Shown piece after piece: positions 52,267 to 62,491 of a stretch of 64,000 nt of DNA. The first letter of the stretch is position 1; each line of letters opens with the position of its first letter. The DNA is taken from NCBI GenBank assembly GCA_029565935.1, contig JAKQNF010000015.1, forward strand, positions 1-64,000, given 5' to 3'. Origin of the DNA: Bacillota bacterium (GTDB taxonomy: Bacteria > Bacillota > DTU025 > MWDF01). The position numbers were made by a program, and so were the translations under genes. Below the pieces are notes generated by a model. That model saw only the letters and a program-made list of their open reading frames with translations. It did no database searches and had not been told where the DNA came from.

Positions 52267-53520
52267 TCACTTCCCCAGTACCTCTGATATTATGTCGTCT
52301 ATCTCCTCGTCAGTGAGCACCCTCCTGACTTCGCGGCCCTTCCCCTTGAAAGCCTCGAGCAGCGCGTCGACCTGCTCGTCGGTGGGTATCAGCCCACGCT
52401 CGTTCAGGAAGTACTTCACGCTGGCCTTACCGGACGATCCGCCCAGGACCACCTTTATCGGCTCGTGGCCCACTTCCTCGGGCATGTAGGGGCACATGGC
52501 GGGAACGATGCCTGCCTTCTCCATCTTCGTCCTCGCGTCCACGACGACACCGGATTCCAGCCAGAACAACCTCTTGCCGTTCACGGGCTTGCTCGCCCAC
52601 ATAGGCACGCCGGAGATCTTCTCTACGTACTCTGATATCTTACCCAGCTTCTTGAGGTCCACGCCTGTCGGTATGCCAAGCAGCAGCTCCAGGCCCGCGA
52701 CTACTTCTTCTGTCGCGACGTTGCCGGTGCGCTCGCCGAGGGCGTTTATCGAAGAGTGGATTCCGTCGACGCCCGCATAGGCCGCGGAGATGACGGAGCC
52801 CATCGCCATGCCGAACTCGTTATGCACATGGAACTCGACCCTCTGTTCGGGGAACGTCTCCTTCAGGGTCCTGATCGCGCGGAAGACGGCAGAGGGCGAC
52901 GCCACTCCGAAGCTGTCGGTGAAAACCACCGCTTCGGGCTTTGAGGCCTCGACCACCTTCTTGTAGATGTCGAGCACGTAATCCAGCGTTGCGCGGGTGA
53001 CGTCCCAGCCCATGAACGTGGTGGCGAGGCCCAGGCCCTTGGCGTAGTTGACGCTGTTGACTATCCTCTCCACGAGCGCGTCCGAGTCCACCTTGTAGGC
53101 GTACTGGCAGGTGTACGGGTTCACTGCGTGCTCTACGACCACGTGCTTGGTGCCCGTCTCAGCCGCGATGTCGATATCCTGCTTGATGCAGCGCGCGAAA
53201 GGTACGATCTGCGCCCTGAGGTTCATCTTCACAAGGCGTTTCATCGCCCTTGCTATGTCCTCCGAGACCGCGGGGAGCCCGACTTCTATGCGCTTCACGC
53301 CGAGATCGTCCAGGGCTACCGCTATGTCCACCCTCTCGTCCTCGCTCCAGTTGAGGCCGCAGGTCTGCTCGCCGTCCCTTAGGGTGACGTCGTGGATGTA
53401 GATACTCTTGGAAGTAGTCTCAGGCATAACCTCGGGGGCGAAATTCATCGGGGACACCCATTTCTTCCCTGCTTCGAACCAGGGCGTGCCCGCCATCTTC
53501 ATCTCTTTCATCTCTTTCAT
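52267..53520 (-). CDS. HMGL-like acyltransferase/lyase (citramalate/isopropylmalate synthase type)
   Basis: 417 aa. The core has YIHDVTLRDGEQTCG (metal/substrate site), HVHNEFGMAMGS (HxH metal ligands) and NALGERTGN, as in citramalate, homocitrate and isopropylmalate synthases and HMG-CoA lyase. No C-terminal LeuA allosteric domain is present (length too short), which suits a catabolic or non-feedback-controlled enzyme. With LarA-like racemases and UxaA-type dehydratase it may cleave or build a branched 2-hydroxy acid. Start uncertain: no strong ribosome binding site close to the chosen ATG. Confidence 0.85.
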   Translation of the reverse strand: MKEMKEMKMAGTPWFEAGKKWVSPMNFAPEVMPETTSKSIYIHDVTLRDGEQTCGLNWSEDERVDIAVALDDLGVKRIEVGLPAVSEDIARAMKRLVKMNLRAQIVPFARCIKQDIDIAAETGTKHVVVEHAVNPYTCQYAYKVDSDALVERIVNSVNYAKGLGLATTFMGWDVTRATLDYVLDIYKKVVEASKPEAVVFTDSFGVASPSAVFRAIRTLKETFPEQRVEFHVHNEFGMAMGSVISAAYAGVDGIHSSINALGERTGNVATEEVVAGLELLLGIPTGVDLKKLGKISEYVEKISGVPMWASKPVNGKRLFWLESGVVVDARTKMEKAGIVPAMCPYMPEEVGHEPIKVVLGGSSGKASVKYFLNERGLIPTDEQVDALLEAFKGKGREVRRVLTDEEIDDIISEVLGK

Positions 53521-53561
53521 GTTGTTCCGGCCAATCTAGGCCGTCACCTCCTCTTGTATTA

Positions 53562-54851
53562 CTATATCCTTCGCGCCGTCGTATCGACCGGCAGCGTAAT
53601 CGCCGACTCCGGCATATAGAGTATGTCGTCCCCCGGCGATACCATGCCAGGTATCCTCGAGGCGGCCTCCTCGGGCCGTATGAACTTCACGTGCATCTGG
53701 TCCAGCAGGACCTCCTGCATCCCCGTGACCACGGTCACGTCCGTCACCGTGGCGATATAGTAGACGAGGAAGGCCATGTAGCCGGCTATCGTGAAGTCGG
53801 TGAGCAAGGCTTTGTGGAACTCCTCGATGGTCGGGTATTCGAACCACTTGAAGAACTCATCGCCGCCTCCTCCGTCCCTCGCCTCCATAAACAAGACCAG
53901 CTTCGCCCCGGGCTTCGCGGCCATCCATGCGTTGTAGAAGGCCTTGCTTGCCTGGTAGACGGATATGTCTCGGGGGAAGCCCCCGCAAGACGCCAGTACG
54001 AAATCCGCCCTTCCCGCCATGTCCACGCAGTACATGTCGTCGACCTTCCTGCAGCCTCGCTCCCAGGCTTCCTGCCAGTGCCCCGCGTAGAAGCCGGCGA
54101 AGTCCCCTTCGGCGTCGGTCGCGGAGTTGACTATGAAAGAGGGCTTCGCGAAGGAGGCCGCCTCGACCATGTCATGGTGCAGCGGGTTGTCCTTCGTCAG
54201 CGCGGAGCCCACCCCGGGCCTTATGCCGGGCTTATCGGGGTCTAGAACCCAGACATGGTTGGCCTTTACCGTCTGTCTTGAGGATATGCCGGGCAAAACC
54301 ATCTTCCTTCCTCCGCCGTAGCCGGCCATCGCATGGTGCACCACGCCTCCGAGCATGACCAGCCTGTCTGCGCCCATGGCTTCGGCGTTCAGGAGCACCG
54401 GCGTGCCTAGCGACGTCGTCCCCATGTATTCGGTGGGACCGTCCGGGTCGTTCTGGCTGAGCGAGTACTTCCCGAACGCCTCGCCGCCGAGTATGCGTTC
54501 TAACTCCTCCGGCCTGTTCTTCCTGTGCGTGCCGCAGGCGTTGATTATCCTCACATCGCCGTCTTTTATCCCGGCCTTTTTGAGCCGCCTCAACACCGCC
54601 GGGAGGTAGTCCCAGGTGCGTGACCATATCCTCGTCACGTCCGGCACGAGGATCGCGACGCTCTCGCCGGGAGATACTATATCCTCGAGCCTTGGGGAGC
54701 CTATGGGCGCGTCCAGCGCGGCTTCCAGCCCGCCTTTCCAGTCCGTGAGCTTCTCGCAGGGCCTGGGGAGCATGCTCCTGACCGCGGCCCCTTTCGGAAG
54801 GCCCACGGATATCTCGCCGTCTCCGTACTTGAACTTCAAATCTATGGACAT
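53562..54851 (-). CDS. larA: LarA-like (DUF2088) nickel-dependent racemase family protein, copy 1
   Basis: 429 aa. It has the N-terminal Gly/Pro-rich opening of LarA, the TRIWSRTWDYLPAVL region, and GGVVHHAMAGYGGGRKMVLP with His and Lys residues that in lactate racemase hold the nickel-pincer cofactor or act as acid/base. LarBCE cofactor genes are not in the window. Racemises or epimerises a 2-hydroxy acid, substrate unknown. Tandem with copy 2. Confidence 0.85.
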   Translation of the reverse strand: MSIDLKFKYGDGEISVGLPKGAAVRSMLPRPCEKLTDWKGGLEAALDAPIGSPRLEDIVSPGESVAILVPDVTRIWSRTWDYLPAVLRRLKKAGIKDGDVRIINACGTHRKNRPEELERILGGEAFGKYSLSQNDPDGPTEYMGTTSLGTPVLLNAEAMGADRLVMLGGVVHHAMAGYGGGRKMVLPGISSRQTVKANHVWVLDPDKPGIRPGVGSALTKDNPLHHDMVEAASFAKPSFIVNSATDAEGDFAGFYAGHWQEAWERGCRKVDDMYCVDMAGRADFVLASCGGFPRDISVYQASKAFYNAWMAAKPGAKLVLFMEARDGGGGDEFFKWFEYPTIEEFHKALLTDFTIAGYMAFLVYYIATVTDVTVVTGMQEVLLDQMHVKFIRPEEAASRIPGMVSPGDDILYMPESAITLPVDTTARRI

Positions 54852-54873
54852 CAGCGCACCTCCGAAGAAGAAA

Positions 54874-56175
54874 TTATCCGATCACAGGGAACATGTCCGG
54901 CGCTTCGGCCATGACGGTTACCGAAGGGTCCTTGCCCTTCGCCCTTAGAAGACCGATCTCTGCGTCCACGGCCTCTTGTAGCCTGCCGGCGGGGTAGTAG
55001 GCGAATCCCATCGCTTCGACCTCGCTTCTTGATAGCCCGTCGGTCACGATGGCTACCCTGGCCCTTCGCGCGACCAGCCTCATCGCAAGCGCGGCCGCGG
55101 CCCCAAGCTGGTCTTCCACCTCTTTGGCGTCCAGCATCCTTATGATCTCGTCGTATTCAAGGGCCAACAGCTTCCCGAACTCAGGATGCTCGCCGATGCC
55201 CTCGTACGCGGGGGTCGCGAGCAATATCGTGCCGCCGTCCTCTACCGCGATGTCCGCGGTGTAGAACGCCTTGCCTGCCTGCCAGAAGTTCATGTTGGCG
55301 GGATGCGAGCTGCAGATTACAAGGTCCGCCTTCTGGGGAATCCTCGCTGCGACTATGCCTGTCGCCATCTCGACGCCCTTCCTGTGGGCCTTCACCGGGT
55401 CGCCCGCGACGGCGCCCGCCGTCTTGCCCTCGGAATCGAGCACTACGTTCACGATGAAGCCGAGGTGCGCCTTCCTGGCCACCTCTTCCATCTCGTGCCG
55501 CACTACGTTCTCGACGTTTCCCACCCTCACCCCCGGGTCCTTGGTTATCATAAGGTGAGTGGCGACGGTGGTCTTCTCACCGCAGACTCCCGGCTGTATT
55601 ATCTTGGCGCCGCCCGACCAGCCGCAGTAGCGGTGCGGGACTATGCTGCCTATCCCGACGGCGAAATCCGCGTCGGCGACCGTCTTGTTCATCATGACCG
55701 GCACTCCGCTGGGCGTGCTGCCCAGATCGACCAGGTCGGCCGCCTTGTAGTCATGGTTGTCTATCCTGTAGCTGGCGGCTACGTCAGGGCCCAGCTTGGC
55801 GTCTATCTCCTCTTTGCTCATCTTCCTGTGGGAGCCGTTGGCCATGACTATGGTAATGCCTTCTTTAGGCACTCCGGCGGCTTCCAGCTCGGCCAGTACG
55901 TGCGGGATGATGAGGGAGACCGGAGTCGGCCTGGTCGCATCGTCAGAGATAACGGCGACCCTGCGGCTGCCGCGGGCGATCTCAGAGAGGGTGGACGAGC
56001 CCGTCGGAGAGTAGAGGGCCTTTAGGATTATCCCTTCTGTATCCCCGGTTTCAAGGGCGGCCGCAAGGCCATAACGACCCACGAACCGCACGCCCGATAA
56101 TCTGAACGAGGCCTCTTCATCCCCGAAAGGGATCGCGACCTCGAAATTTTCCCTTGTCTTTAGAATGTTTTCCAT
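54874..56175 (-). CDS. larA: LarA-like (DUF2088) nickel-dependent racemase family protein, copy 2
   Basis: 433 aa. Opens MENILKTRENFEVAIPFGDE, with the conserved ISDDATRPTP nucleotide-binding segment, MANGSHRKMSKEEID, and GSIVPHRYCGWSGGAKIIQP containing the expected His and Lys. GGAGG precedes the ATG. Clearly homologous to copy 1 but well diverged: TRPTP is the standard motif here but TRIWS in copy 1, and PHRYCGWSGGAKI here corresponds to HHAMAGYGGGRKM. The two probably act on different epimers or substrates, or form a hetero-complex. Confidence 0.88.
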   Translation of the reverse strand: MENILKTRENFEVAIPFGDEEASFRLSGVRFVGRYGLAAALETGDTEGIILKALYSPTGSSTLSEIARGSRRVAVISDDATRPTPVSLIIPHVLAELEAAGVPKEGITIVMANGSHRKMSKEEIDAKLGPDVAASYRIDNHDYKAADLVDLGSTPSGVPVMMNKTVADADFAVGIGSIVPHRYCGWSGGAKIIQPGVCGEKTTVATHLMITKDPGVRVGNVENVVRHEMEEVARKAHLGFIVNVVLDSEGKTAGAVAGDPVKAHRKGVEMATGIVAARIPQKADLVICSSHPANMNFWQAGKAFYTADIAVEDGGTILLATPAYEGIGEHPEFGKLLALEYDEIIRMLDAKEVEDQLGAAAALAMRLVARRARVAIVTDGLSRSEVEAMGFAYYPAGRLQEAVDAEIGLLRAKGKDPSVTVMAEAPDMFPVIG

Positions 56176-56205
56176 CTTTTCCTCCGATAACCTAAGGGTT
56201 TATGG

Positions 56206-56241
56206 ATGGCCGGACAAGCGCGGTCACGCCCGTCCGGCCCC
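56206..56241 (-). repeat. Hairpin between transport and enzyme genes of the long operon
   Basis: GGCCGGAC at 56208-56215 pairs with GTCCGGCC at 56232-56239 (8 bp), with additional GCG/CGC pairing inside the loop. It lies in the 92-nt gap between the livF of importer 3 and larA copy 2, without a T-run. Likely a processing or stability element inside one transcript. Confidence 0.6.
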
Positions 56242-56267
56242 ATAGGTCAGTCCCGGTTCCCTTGAAG

Positions 56268-56987
<720 letters not shown>

Positions 56988-56988
56988 C

Positions 56989-57753
56989 TTACAGCTCCTC
57001 CTTGCCGAGGTAAGCTTCGATGACCTGCGGGTCCTTCTCAATCTGGGCAAAGGTGCCCTCGGCCAGCTTCTGTCCGAAGTTGAGCACCACGACATGGTCG
57101 ACGACCGCCTCTACGAACTCCATGGTGTGCTCAACGAGCAGCACGCTGATGTCCATGGCCCTTAAGCGCCTCACCAGGTCCATGACCTCCATGAACTCGT
57201 CGCGGTTCATGCCGGCCGCCGGCTCGTCCAGCAGCAGCAGCTTCGGCTCGGTCGCAAGGGCCCTGGCTATCTCCAGGAACCTCCTGTAGCCGTAGGGCAG
57301 GTTCTTGGGCAGCTCGTCCGCCTTGTCTGCGAGGCCGACCAGCTCAAGCAGCTCCATGGCCTTCTTCTCGTTGGCCTTGTCCTCCGATGAAAGCCTCTTC
57401 GATCCTATGAGCACGTCCGCCAGGTTGGACTTGTACATCAGATTCCTCGCCACGTAGACGTTCTCGAGAACCGTCATCTTCTCGAACAGCCTGATCTGCT
57501 GGTAGGTCCTGGATATGCCCATGCGCGCGACCATGTGAGGGGCGTATCCGGTTATCCTCTTGCCCATGTACTCGACGTTTCCCGACGATGCCGGCAGCAC
57601 GCCGGAGATCAGGTTGATGGTCGTGCTCTTCCCCGAGCCGTTGGGCCCGATGAGCCCCGTTATCTTGCCTTCGGGGATCTCGAAAGACAGGTTGTTCACG
57701 GCCACCAGGCCTCCGAACCTCCTAGTCAGGTTTTCGGTCTTTAGTATGGCCAT
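56989..57753 (-). CDS. livG: Branched-chain-type ABC transporter ATPase (LivG), importer 3
   Basis: 254 aa; Walker A GPNGSGKST; signature LPYGYRRFLEIARAL; Walker B LLLLDEPAAGMN. It abuts livM (1-nt gap). Confidence 0.94.
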   Translation of the reverse strand: MAILKTENLTRRFGGLVAVNNLSFEIPEGKITGLIGPNGSGKSTTINLISGVLPASSGNVEYMGKRITGYAPHMVARMGISRTYQQIRLFEKMTVLENVYVARNLMYKSNLADVLIGSKRLSSEDKANEKKAMELLELVGLADKADELPKNLPYGYRRFLEIARALATEPKLLLLDEPAAGMNRDEFMEVMDLVRRLRAMDISVLLVEHTMEFVEAVVDHVVVLNFGQKLAEGTFAQIEKDPQVIEAYLGKEEL

Positions 57754-57754
57754 G

Positions 57755-58735
57755 TTACTTCACCTGCCTTTTACCGCTTTTACGGTCGATGCCCGCAAGA
57801 CGGTCTATAAATTTCTCGAATGAGGGCGCGAGCCCGTTCGGGAGCATGATCACCAGGACCAGTATCGCAAGGCTCGATCCCATCAGGTAGTAGATCTCCC
57901 AGCCCTTGACCCTCAGCATTTCAGGTATCATGGTCACGGCGAGGCCGCCTATCGTGCCTCCGAGCATGTGCCTGATTCCTCCGACGACCGACATCGCCAC
58001 GAAGTTGGCCGATTCGGCCTGAACGAAGCTCTCGGGGCTCAGGAACGTTGAGAGGTGCGCATACAGCGCTCCGGCTATGCCGGCGTATATCGCAGAGAGC
58101 GAGAACACCAGCAGCTTTAGCCTCTTGGTGTCGATGCCCGCCGTCTCGGCGGCCATCTCGTCGTCCCTTACCGCCCTGAGGCCGCGGCCGATGTAGCTCC
58201 TGGCCATCCTGGTCGTCACGAAATAGATGAGCGCCAGTACCGCAGCGGCCAGGTAAAAGAACTCCGTCCTGGTTATGGCCCTTCCGGCGATCCGTATCGG
58301 CTGTATGCCAAGAAGGCCCAGCGAGCCGCCCGTCAAGGAATACCAGTTGACTATCACCGTCCAGACTATGTTGCCGAACGAGATGGTCACGAGCGACAGG
58401 TAGAAGCCGGACAGCTTGAACGACGGTATGCTAAGGAGCATACCTATCACGAGACAGAGCACCGCCGCCGAGATTACCCCTACTATCACGGGTACTCCGA
58501 AGGTCTTCGTTACTATGGCGGACGCATAGGCCCCTATGCCGTAGAACGCCGCGTGTCCGAGCGACATCTGGCCGGCGAGACCGGTTAGCGCGACGAGCCC
58601 GCTCGCTATCATCGCGTTAAGCAGCGCCCTGTCCAGCATGTAGATATGGTACTGGTTGCTGTCAACTAGAGGTATGGCCAGGAAGGCCGCCAGTATCACG
58701 AGCATTATTACTGATTTGCGATTCATCTTCTTCAT
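57755..58735 (-). CDS. livM: Branched-chain-type ABC transporter permease (LivM), importer 3
   Basis: 326 aa, multi-pass, LivM-type with QMSLGHAAFYGIGAYAS and the RGLRAVRDDEMAAETAGID coupling loop. The ATG at 58735 is preferred (AAGGGG 10 nt upstream); a GTG at 58744 sits directly on the ribosome binding site. Confidence 0.93.
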   Translation of the reverse strand: MKKMNRKSVIMLVILAAFLAIPLVDSNQYHIYMLDRALLNAMIASGLVALTGLAGQMSLGHAAFYGIGAYASAIVTKTFGVPVIVGVISAAVLCLVIGMLLSIPSFKLSGFYLSLVTISFGNIVWTVIVNWYSLTGGSLGLLGIQPIRIAGRAITRTEFFYLAAAVLALIYFVTTRMARSYIGRGLRAVRDDEMAAETAGIDTKRLKLLVFSLSAIYAGIAGALYAHLSTFLSPESFVQAESANFVAMSVVGGIRHMLGGTIGGLAVTMIPEMLRVKGWEIYYLMGSSLAILVLVIMLPNGLAPSFEKFIDRLAGIDRKSGKRQVK

Positions 58736-58753
58736 CTCTGCCACACCCCTTTC

Positions 58754-59623
58754 TTAAACTTCGGCCTTCTTGCGTACTACGAGGAAGAGTATGAGGAACG
58801 CGAACGTGATGACGTCCCTGTATACCGAGGATGCGTAAAGCACCACGAAGTTCTCCGCAAGGCCGATCAGTACGCCTCCTAGGAGGGCGACGTAGGGCTT
58901 GTTCATCCTGCCGACGACTGCGGCCGCGAACCCCTTGATGCCGATGATGCCGCCTCCCAGGTCCAGGGAGACGAAATATGCGGGAGCGAGCAGGATACCC
59001 GCCAGGGCGGTGATGCCGGTGCTCAGCATGAACGAGATCGTCAGCATCTTCTCGACGTCGATGCCCATCAGCCGCGCGGCGCCCTGGTTCTGCGCGACAG
59101 CCCTCAGGGACTTACCCGTCATCGTCTTCGTGAAGAAGGACTGCAAAGCTATTACGAACACCGTCACATAGCCAAGGACCCAGAGCGAGTGCGTCTGTAT
59201 GGCGACAGAACCGATGATCAATGGCTTCGCCGGATCGCCGAATACGTTCGGGAATGGCTTGGGGACACCGCCCCACAGGACGATGACTGCATTCAAAAGG
59301 AATACCGAGAGCATCATCGTAGCGATGATGAACTCGAGGCGGCCGCCTTCGCGCTTTGCAAGGGGCTCGTAGACGAACCTCTTTAGCAGGAGGCCATAGC
59401 ATGCCACCAGGATGATCGCAAGGACCATGGCGAGCACGAAGGGCAGATGGAGCGTCACGTTGAACATGTAGCAAAGATACGCCCCTAGCATCGCCGAGGA
59501 TATGTGGGCGAAGTTCAAAAGATTCGTTGTTTGGAAGAATAGCACGACTCCAAGGCCTATTAGACCGTACAGGAGCCCTATCGCGACTCCGCTGACTGCA
59601 TTTTGTATCCAAATGCTAAGCAT
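58754..59623 (-). CDS. livH: Branched-chain-type ABC transporter permease (LivH), importer 3
   Basis: 289 aa, LivH-type, with GVAIGLLYGLIGLGVVLFFQ and the loop RAVAQNQGAARLMGIDVEKM. It is the first permease gene after livK, separated by a hairpin. GAGGTG lies 10 nt before the start. Confidence 0.93.
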   Translation of the reverse strand: MLSIWIQNAVSGVAIGLLYGLIGLGVVLFFQTTNLLNFAHISSAMLGAYLCYMFNVTLHLPFVLAMVLAIILVACYGLLLKRFVYEPLAKREGGRLEFIIATMMLSVFLLNAVIVLWGGVPKPFPNVFGDPAKPLIIGSVAIQTHSLWVLGYVTVFVIALQSFFTKTMTGKSLRAVAQNQGAARLMGIDVEKMLTISFMLSTGITALAGILLAPAYFVSLDLGGGIIGIKGFAAAVVGRMNKPYVALLGGVLIGLAENFVVLYASSVYRDVITFAFLILFLVVRKKAEV

Positions 59624-59674
59624 GCGGCATAATCACCTCTTATTGCCTCAGCATGGGCCGCTGTTCAAGGCAGG

Positions 59675-59701
59675 CCGAGCGGCGGACTTGCCACCGCTCG
59701 G
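59675..59701 (-). repeat. Hairpin between livK and livH (importer 3)
   Basis: CCGAGCGG with its complement CCGCTCGG, 8 bp plus two flanking pairs (one G-T), loop 11 nt. Same location relative to the binding-protein gene as in the other transporter operons of the window. Confidence 0.72.
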
Positions 59702-59742
59702 TCGCATGGAACTTAGTACCAGCTAAGCCTTGTTTTTCTTCT

Positions 59743-60873
59743 TTAGAAGATTGCCGTTATGATGTCCCATACTCCGCCCTTGTACTTGGAAATGAGGGAG
59801 AAGTTGGTGAAGTTATGCTTCGCGTCGCAGGTCAGTGAGCCCTGTACTCCGGGGAAGTTCTTGACCTGGGTCAGGCCCTTCATGATGTCGGTCCTGTTGA
59901 AGCCGACCTTCTCGACTACGCTCTTGAGAAGGTATACGCCGTCATAGTATGCCTGCGCGGGGTCAGAGGGCATCGAGTTCCACTTCGCCTTGTACTTGGC
60001 TACGAATTCCTGGACCTTTGCGTCCTTGTACTCGGGGGTGAAGCCCTGTACGGATATTACGCCGTCAGCGGCCGAGCCGGCGAGGTCTGTGAACGCGGGT
60101 ACGCCCCAAGCGGTGAAGCCGAGGACGGTCACGTTGCCGAAACCGAACGAGCGGAACTGCTTAATGACGACCGCCGCCTCGGGCTCGTGGGTAAGGCCGA
60201 TGAGCATATCGGGATTGGCCTGCTTGATCTTGAGCAGCTGTCCAGCGGCGTCCTTGTCGCCCTCCTTGACCTGCTCGATGGCTACGGTGTTAATACCGTA
60301 CTTCTTGAAGGAGTCTACGGCCACGTTCTTGGCCACTACGCAGTAGTCGGTGGAACCGTGGATTATCGCGGGCTTCTTGAGCTTGAGTACCTCGACTGCG
60401 TACTTTACGAGGTTGACTACCTTTACTTCGTCGTCTGCGCGCAGGCGGAAGAGGTAGTCATTGCCGATCATGTCATAACCGAACGACGGAGAGGTTGCGC
60501 CGACCAGCATCGGGACCTTGTTGTCCTTGGCTATCTGGTTGACTGCGAGGACGCAGCTGGACATGTTGGGTCCGAACATTGCGTCCACCTGGTCGTTCAG
60601 GATGGCCTTGTTGACCACGTTAAGGGCGGTCGCCGGGGATGCCGCGTCGTCATATATTACGTACTCGATCTTGCGGCCCTTTACTCCGCCGGCTGCGTTG
60701 ATCTCGTCAACAGCCAGGACCAAAGCGTTCTTGATGTACTCGCCGAGGATGGAGCCTGAACCGGTGAAGGGCGCTACCAGCGCGATCTTGAAAGTTGCCG
60801 CGGCGCTTGCTACGAATGTCACAGACAAGAGTGCAACCGCCAGGATGCCGATGATAAGCCTTCTTCTGATCAT
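59743..60873 (-). CDS. livK: Branched-chain-type ABC transporter solute-binding protein, importer 3
   Basis: 376 aa. Signal peptide about 1-26 (RRRLIIGILAVALLSVTFVA), mature part FKIALVAPFTGSGSILGEYI. The start at 60873 follows AGGAGGTCAAAGTG; an upstream start would add 38 non-signal residues. It lies at the head of the transport block, 82 nt after the M20 amidohydrolase. The ligand is likely a carboxylate or acylated amino acid, given the operon content. Confidence 0.93.
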   Translation of the reverse strand: MIRRRLIIGILAVALLSVTFVASAAATFKIALVAPFTGSGSILGEYIKNALVLAVDEINAAGGVKGRKIEYVIYDDAASPATALNVVNKAILNDQVDAMFGPNMSSCVLAVNQIAKDNKVPMLVGATSPSFGYDMIGNDYLFRLRADDEVKVVNLVKYAVEVLKLKKPAIIHGSTDYCVVAKNVAVDSFKKYGINTVAIEQVKEGDKDAAGQLLKIKQANPDMLIGLTHEPEAAVVIKQFRSFGFGNVTVLGFTAWGVPAFTDLAGSAADGVISVQGFTPEYKDAKVQEFVAKYKAKWNSMPSDPAQAYYDGVYLLKSVVEKVGFNRTDIMKGLTQVKNFPGVQGSLTCDAKHNFTNFSLISKYKGGVWDIITAIF

Positions 60874-60955
60874 CACTTTGACCTCCTCTTGATTTGACTG
60901 TCCTTTTATAGAGGTACAGTTGCGAACTAGTGGTTTGTTGTCTTCGCTCTTATTG

Positions 60956-62158
60956 CTATATCGAACCGTCCGCCGATCTGCCGGCAAGATAGTCTACAGC
61001 CAACTGCGCATGGAGCCTGACTCCGGTCTCCAGGGCGCGCTCGTCGAAATCGAACTTGGGATGGTGGAGAGGGTACTTGCTTATCGAGTCGTCCCCTACG
61101 CCGAGAAGGTATATCGCCCCAGGCGCCTTCTTAGCGAAATAGGCGAAGTCCTCGCCCACCAGTGACGGCCGCTCGGCGTAACCGCTGGAATCCTTTCCGA
61201 GGATCCTGCCTGCCGTCGAATGTACGAATTCGGCCATCTCGGTGTTGTTAACCACCGGCGGATAGCCGAAGTGGTAGTTATAGGCGTACTCTGTGCTCGT
61301 GGCTTCAGCCACTCCCTTTAGCTTCATCTCTATCTTATTTCTCAGTATTTCCCTTAATGACGGATTGACGGCCCGGACCGTTCCGGTCATCGCCACTTCG
61401 TGTGCTATGGCGTTGTAGGCTGTCCCGCCGTTTATGGTGCCAACGCTGACCACCACGGGTTCCGTGGGGTCGATCTCCCTGCTTACGATCGTCTGCAACT
61501 GCATGAGGAACTGCCCCGCAGCTGTTATGGCATCAAGGCTCTTGTGGGGCGTCGCGACGTGGCCCCCTCTGCCGTAGAGCTTGGCATCGAAGGCGTCCAA
61601 AGATGCCATGGCGGGCCCGTGGTGTACCTTCACGCTCCCAAGCCTTACATCGGGCCAGATATGTGTCGCGAATATGGCGTCTACATGAGGATCTTCCATG
61701 ATGCCCGCTTCGATCATCGGCTCGGCTCCGCCGTCCTTCTCCTCAGAGGGCTGGAATATGAATTTTACGTCGCCTTTAAGCTTGTCCTTCATCATCGAGA
61801 GCACCCAAGCGGCTCCCATGAGCATCGCAGTATGCCCGTCGTGCCCGCATGCGTGCATGCGCCCGTTTACCTTTGAACACCATGGCCGTCCGGTATCCTC
61901 GAACACCGGCAATGAATCCATGTCCGCCCTTAGAGCAACAGTGGGTCCCGATGAGGCCCCGCGAAGCAATCCGACTACTCCAGTGCCAGCTATACCGGTC
62001 TTTACCTCGAAGCCCAAACCTCTCATAAGGTCCGCCGCCATCTTTGCGGTCATGTGTTCCTCGAAAGGCGCCTCAGGTTTCTCGTGGATAGCCCGCCTCC
62101 ATCCGACTACACGCTCGAATACATCGGAAGCCAGGCCCTTGATCTGTTCGTCGTGCAT
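60956..62158 (-). CDS. M20-family amidohydrolase (N-acyl-L-amino acid hydrolase/hippuricase type)
   Basis: 400 aa, M20D-type peptidase/amidohydrolase: ALRADMDSLP, MHACGHDGHTAML (C104, H106 and H109 region at the metal site), PSEEKDGGAEPMIEAG with the catalytic Glu, and a C-terminal EDFAYFAKKAPGAIYLLGVG. Cleaves an N-acyl or N-aromatic acyl amino acid. It leads the large operon ahead of the importer, so the imported compound may be an N-acyl amino acid, with the acid handled by the LarA/UxaA/HMGL/Ptb-Buk enzymes. Confidence 0.9.
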   Translation of the reverse strand: MHDEQIKGLASDVFERVVGWRRAIHEKPEAPFEEHMTAKMAADLMRGLGFEVKTGIAGTGVVGLLRGASSGPTVALRADMDSLPVFEDTGRPWCSKVNGRMHACGHDGHTAMLMGAAWVLSMMKDKLKGDVKFIFQPSEEKDGGAEPMIEAGIMEDPHVDAIFATHIWPDVRLGSVKVHHGPAMASLDAFDAKLYGRGGHVATPHKSLDAITAAGQFLMQLQTIVSREIDPTEPVVVSVGTINGGTAYNAIAHEVAMTGTVRAVNPSLREILRNKIEMKLKGVAEATSTEYAYNYHFGYPPVVNNTEMAEFVHSTAGRILGKDSSGYAERPSLVGEDFAYFAKKAPGAIYLLGVGDDSISKYPLHHPKFDFDERALETGVRLHAQLAVDYLAGRSADGSI

Positions 62159-62437
62159 CTAAATACCCCGATAGTCTGCCAAGAAGGCGAATTGTATAAA
62201 GAAACTTATCATCTATATTATACTGCATAATTCTAACCGGCCGTCTCGTTTCCTTTGTATGTTCTCTATCATTTGACCATGGTCGGTATGTATCATTCGC
62301 ACATATTATGCCTTTCTAGCAGGTTCTGCTCGATTTGTTTTCGCATTGTTATAAATATCACTATTGTCTATTCAATATTCGGGACGGAAGATTCTTTGTA
62401 CAAATCGGACAAGTGCAAGACCCCAGCGCCTGCATAG
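62159..62437. other. Intergenic region upstream of the long operon
   Basis: About 280 bp, AT-rich, between the M20 gene start and the terminator of the epimerase gene. A TATAAT on the minus strand (62217-62222) is a possible -10 about 60 nt upstream of the M20 start, with no convincing -35. No credible ORF. Confidence 0.45.
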
Positions 62438-62471
62438 AAAAGGAGGCGCGGGCTTCGACGAAATCCGCGCC
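62438..62471 (-). terminator. Rho-independent terminator of the epimerase gene
   Basis: On the minus strand GGCGCGG ... CCGCGCC (7 bp, about 13-nt loop) is followed by TCCTTTTC. It lies about 20 nt after the stop at 62492 and separates the epimerase transcript from the long operon downstream. Confidence 0.75.
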
Positions 62472-62491
62472 CCCATCAATCCTGATATTTC

